64,000 nt of DNA from Kiritimatiellia bacterium (lineage in GTDB: Bacteria; Verrucomicrobiota; Kiritimatiellia; RFP12; DVOR01): the NCBI GenBank assembly GCA_900771325.1, contig CAAGNN010000052.1, forward strand, positions 1-64,000, in the 5' to 3' direction. Shown piece after piece: positions 61,304 to 64,000 of this stretch. How positions within the stretch are numbered: position 1 is the stretch's first letter; the number at the start of each line of letters is the position of its first letter. Position numbers and translations under genes: made by a program. A model generated the notes under the pieces. The model had not been told where the DNA came from, searched no databases, and saw nothing but the letters and a program-made list of their open reading frames with translations.

Positions 61304-63577
61304 ATGAAGACATCGATTATTGGCTATCCGCGCATTGGCGCGAAGCGTGAGCTCAAGTTTGCAATTGAAAAGACCTTCAAGGGTGAGATGTCCGGCGAGA
61401 TGTTGGAGCAGACGGCGCAAGCGTTGCGGGCGCGTCACTGGCAGCAGGTGGCCGCTGCGGGCATCGATTGCATTCCTTCAGGCGACTTCTCTTTCTATGA
61501 CACCTTCCTGGACGCGGCCGCGCTCTTCAACTGCGTGCCCGCGCGCTACCGGGCCTTGGGGCTGGGCGAGCAGGAGACCTACTTTGCGATGGCCCGCGGT
61601 TATCAGGGTCCGGCCGGCGATGTGCACGCCCTGGCGATGAAGAAGTGGTTCAACACCAACTATCACTACCTGGTGCCGGAGATTGAGGATGGCACGGAGA
61701 TCCGCCTGGCCGGCGAGAAGCCCTTTGCGCACTATGCCGAGGCTAAGGCCCTGGGGATTGAGACCCGCCCCGTGCTCCCCGGCCCCTACACCTTCCTCAA
61801 GCTCGCGCGCTTCACCGGGAAGAAGACCGCCACCGACTTCGCCGAGCCGCTGCTCGCGGCCTACGGTGCGCTGCTCGCGCGCCTCAATGAGCTCGGCGTG
61901 CAGTGGTTGCAGCTCGATGAGCCGTGCTTGGTGCAGGACACCTCGACCGAGGACCTGGCTTGCTTCCGCGCGCTCTACACCCAGCTGCTGGCCCAGAAGG
62001 GCTCGGTGAAGGTGCTCGTGCAGACCTACTTTGGCGATGTGCGCGATGCGTACGCCGACCTCTGCGCGCTGCCCTTCGACGCCATTGGCCTGGACTTCGT
62101 GGAGGGCCGCAAGACCCTCGAGCTCGTCACCACCCAGGGCTTCCCGAAGGAGAAGCTCCTCGTGGCCGGCTTGGTCAACGGCAAGAACATCTGGCGCGCG
62201 AACTACGCCAAGGTGCTCGATGCCCTCGAGGCCATCGCCCCGCACGCCGGGGAGGTCGTCCTGGGCACCTCCTGCTCGCTGCTGCACGTGCCCTACACCC
62301 TGGCCAACGAGCCGAAGCTCGACCCGGCCGAGAAGGCCTACCTCGCCTTTGCCGAGGAGAAGTTGGGCGAGTTGGCCGAGCTCAAGGCCATTCTCGAAGC
62401 GCCCGCGCCGCGCGAGGCCCCGGCCTACCGCGCCAATCAGGCCCTCTGGGGGGACCTCCGCCCGAACAGCGCAGACCCGGCCGTCGGCGCGCGCTTGGCC
62501 AAGTTGACCGAGGCCGACTTCACCCGCCTGCCGGCCTTCGCCGAGCGCGCCGCGGTGCAGGCCAAGGCCCTCGCGCTGCCGAAGTTCCCCACCACCACCA
62601 TCGGCTCCTTCCCGCAGACCGCCGAGGTGCGCGCCAACCGCGCCGCCTTCCGCAAGGGCGCCAAGTCTGCCGCCGATTACGATGCCTTCAACAAGGCCGA
62701 GACCAAGCGCTGCATTGAGCTGCAGGAGCAGATCGGGCTGGACGTGCTGGTGCACGGCGAGTTCGAGCGCAACGACATGGTCGAGTTCTTCGGCGAGCAC
62801 CTCTCGGGCTTCCGCTTCACCAGCAACGGCTGGGTGCAGAGCTACGGCACGCGCTGCGTCAAGCCGCCGGTCATCTGGGGTGACGTCTCGCGCCAGGAGC
62901 CGATGACCGTTGCAATGGCCGTCTACGCCCAAAGCCTCTCCACCAAGCCGGTCAAGGGAATGCTCACGGGCCCTGTCACCATCCTCAACTGGAGCTTCCC
63001 GCGCGAAGACATCACCATCCGCCAGAGCACCGAGCAGATTGCCCTGGCCATCCGCGACGAGGTGCTCGACCTCGAGGCGCACGGCATCGCCATCATTCAG
63101 ATTGACGAGGCGGCCCTGCGCGAGAAGCTGCCCCTGCGCAAGAGCGATTGGCACAGCGCCTACCTCGATTGGGCCATCCCCGCCTTCCGCCTCGTGCACA
63201 GCGGCGTCAAGCCCGAAACGCAGATCCACACCCACATGTGCTACTCGGAGTTCAACGACATCATCGCCGACATCGACGCGATGGATGCCGACGTCATCTC
63301 CTTCGAGGCCTCGCGCGCTGACCTGACCATCCTCGATGCCCTCGCCGCCGCGAACTTCCGCACCGCCGTCGGCCCGGGTGTCTACGACATCCACTCCCCG
63401 CGCGTCCCCTCCGAAGCCGAGATCCTCGGCCAGCTGCGCAAGATCCTCCAGAAGGTCGAGCCCGCCAAGCTCTGGGTCAACCCCGACTGCGGTCTGAAGA
63501 CCCGCGGCTGGGCCGAGACCCTCCCCGCCCTCGAGAATATGGTGAAGGCCGCTCTTGCCCTGCGCACTGAGGCCTAA
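61304..63577 (+). CDS. metE: Cobalamin-independent methionine synthase
   Basis: Zinc enzyme transferring a methyl group from 5-methyl-tetrahydrofolate to homocysteine. The 757 residues span both barrels: N-terminal [19 protein letters not shown] and C-terminal [16 protein letters not shown]. Zinc ligands are visible in THMCYSEF (His and Cys), SFEASRAD (Glu) and [11 protein letters not shown] (Cys), with homocysteine-site residues in [10 protein letters not shown] 61304 follows AAGGAGG; earlier in-frame codons lie in the leader. It is followed by an attenuator-like hairpin and metF, which makes its methyl donor. Confidence 0.96.
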   Translation: MKTSIIGYPRIGAKRELKFAIEKTFKGEMSGEMLEQTAQALRARHWQQVAAAGIDCIPSGDFSFYDTFLDAAALFNCVPARYRALGLGEQETYFAMARGYQGPAGDVHALAMKKWFNTNYHYLVPEIEDGTEIRLAGEKPFAHYAEAKALGIETRPVLPGPYTFLKLARFTGKKTATDFAEPLLAAYGALLARLNELGVQWLQLDEPCLVQDTSTEDLACFRALYTQLLAQKGSVKVLVQTYFGDVRDAYADLCALPFDAIGLDFVEGRKTLELVTTQGFPKEKLLVAGLVNGKNIWRANYAKVLDALEAIAPHAGEVVLGTSCSLLHVPYTLANEPKLDPAEKAYLAFAEEKLGELAELKAILEAPAPREAPAYRANQALWGDLRPNSADPAVGARLAKLTEADFTRLPAFAERAAVQAKALALPKFPTTTIGSFPQTAEVRANRAAFRKGAKSAADYDAFNKAETKRCIELQEQIGLDVLVHGEFERNDMVEFFGEHLSGFRFTSNGWVQSYGTRCVKPPVIWGDVSRQEPMTVAMAVYAQSLSTKPVKGMLTGPVTILNWSFPREDITIRQSTEQIALAIRDEVLDLEAHGIAIIQIDEAALREKLPLRKSDWHSAYLDWAIPAFRLVHSGVKPETQIHTHMCYSEFNDIIADIDAMDADVISFEASRADLTILDALAAANFRTAVGPGVYDIHSPRVPSEAEILGQLRKILQKVEPAKLWVNPDCGLKTRGWAETLPALENMVKAALALRTEA

Positions 63578-63603
63578 GCCAACTCCCTCCAAGAGACGAC
63601 AAG

Positions 63604-63648
63604 ACGCTCATTGCGCACGGCCCGGCCGCGCAATGGGCGTTCTTTTTC
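63604..63648 (+). terminator. Terminator or attenuator between metE and metF
   Basis: ACGCTCATTGCGC pairs with GCGCAATGGGCGT (one G-U), GC-rich loop, then TTCTTTTT. metF starts 20 bases later, so partial read-through may set the metE:metF ratio. Confidence 0.75.
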
Positions 63649-63667
63649 CAACAGAAAGGCTCTCCCC

Positions 63668-64000
63668 ATGGCTCGCACCTTCTCCTTCGAAATCTTCCCG
63701 CCTAAGCGCACCGCGCCCATCGAGACCATCTACCGCACCCTCGACGGCCTGCGCCTGCTCCACCCCGACTTCATCTCCGTCACCTACGGCGCCGGCGGCT
63801 CGCAGAACGCCGAGCACACCCTGGGCATCGTCCACAAGGTCCAGAACGAATACCACATCCCCGCCGTCGCCCACCTCCCCGGCCTCCACCTCACCAAGGC
63901 CGAGGTCGCCAAGATCCTCGAGGACTTCGCCAAGGCCGGCGTGCGCGACATCCTCGCCCTGCGCGGCGACCCCGTCGAAGGTGCCCCCCTCCCCGGCGAC
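63668..64000 (+). CDS. metF: Methylenetetrahydrofolate reductase, N-terminal part
   Basis: Flavoenzyme that makes 5-methyl-tetrahydrofolate. The frame is open to the right edge, so 111 codons are visible. ATG 63668 follows AGAAAGG. The N-terminus has the MTHFR motifs FSFEIFPPK (catalytic Glu), DFISVTYGAGGS and ILALRGDP. The gene follows metE, giving a two-gene methionine module. Confidence 0.92.
   Translation, partial: MARTFSFEIFPPKRTAPIETIYRTLDGLRLLHPDFISVTYGAGGSQNAEHTLGIVHKVQNEYHIPAVAHLPGLHLTKAEVAKILEDFAKAGVRDILALRGDPVEGAPLPGD

Overview
The window is a 64 kb piece of a high-G+C bacterial chromosome with dense protein-coding blocks separated by unusually repeat-rich intergenic gaps. The organism is Gram-negative-like: it has MreBCD with PBP2, a lipoprotein signal, and Tad and type II/IV-pilus-type secretion ATPases. 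A SUMF1-type protein, very long secreted multidomain proteins with calcium-binding DxDxDG segments, and canonical sigma-70-type promoters (TTGCAT/TTGACG, about 17 bp, TG-n-TATAnT) would fit a PVC-superphylum bacterium (Kiritimatiellota, Lentisphaerota or Verrucomicrobiota). This placement is an inference from gene style only; no rRNA is present.

Layout. 1-9.1 kb: end of a SUMF1-domain protein, argF, nth, an FHA-AAA+ regulator, ruvA, three envelope or coiled-coil genes, a dihydrouridine synthase and a Xer recombinase. 9.6-14.9 kb: a visibly lower-G+C island with a nucleotidyltransferase/CobD-like PLP fusion, a DUF1015 protein, a frameshifted opine-dehydrogenase-like gene and a CDP-glycerophosphotransferase-like gene; together they suggest making and transferring a CDP-activated amino alcohol to a surface polymer. 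15.6-24.4 kb: a short UDP-sugar dehydrogenase-like protein, tRNA-Leu, clpB, galK, a phosphohexomutase and an mtnN operon. 25.1-30.8 kb: one 1879-residue secreted protein with a C10-type protease domain, a catalytically degenerate IdeS-like domain and a thioredoxin-like CxxC domain. 30.8-35.6 kb: a Tad core (cpaB, FHA-cpaF, tadB, tadC). 36-44.3 kb: malic enzyme, split chromate transporter, comF, and mreB/mreC/mreD/mrdA. 44.3-53.9 kb: efp with a YfgM-like gene, secA, a VWA protein, an M20 peptidase and an RNA m5U methyltransferase. 54.7-60.3 kb: a candidate small structured RNA, fumarase alpha, nadB, a glycosyltransferase and a PilB/GspE ATPase. 61-64 kb: tRNA-Asp, metE and the start of metF.

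The most unusual content is non-coding. Nearly every large gap is built from modular palindromic repeats. (A) Elements with a conserved asymmetric core flanked by inverted arms of tandem heptamers; the heptamer differs from copy to copy (CGATAGG, CAGCGGA, ATGACAG, CCGCTAG, TCACCGT) while the core stays recognisable. (D) 22-bp-period arrays of an 11-bp ACCCGGGGCGG block and an 11-bp linker. (E) About 22-bp TTAATTGAATTATCCC-type palindrome arrays, including a 205-bp block present in near-identical inverted copy 30 kb away. (F) CCTCACG-spaced variable palindromes. (G) A palindrome followed by an AACGCTTA tail. In every family the framework is constant and the palindrome is exchanged. Family A elements lie inside operons, and several genes take their stop codon from them.

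Promoters repeatedly show an extended -10 (TGTGCTATAnT). In four cases it sits only 6-9 bases before the ATG, implying leaderless or near-leaderless mRNAs.
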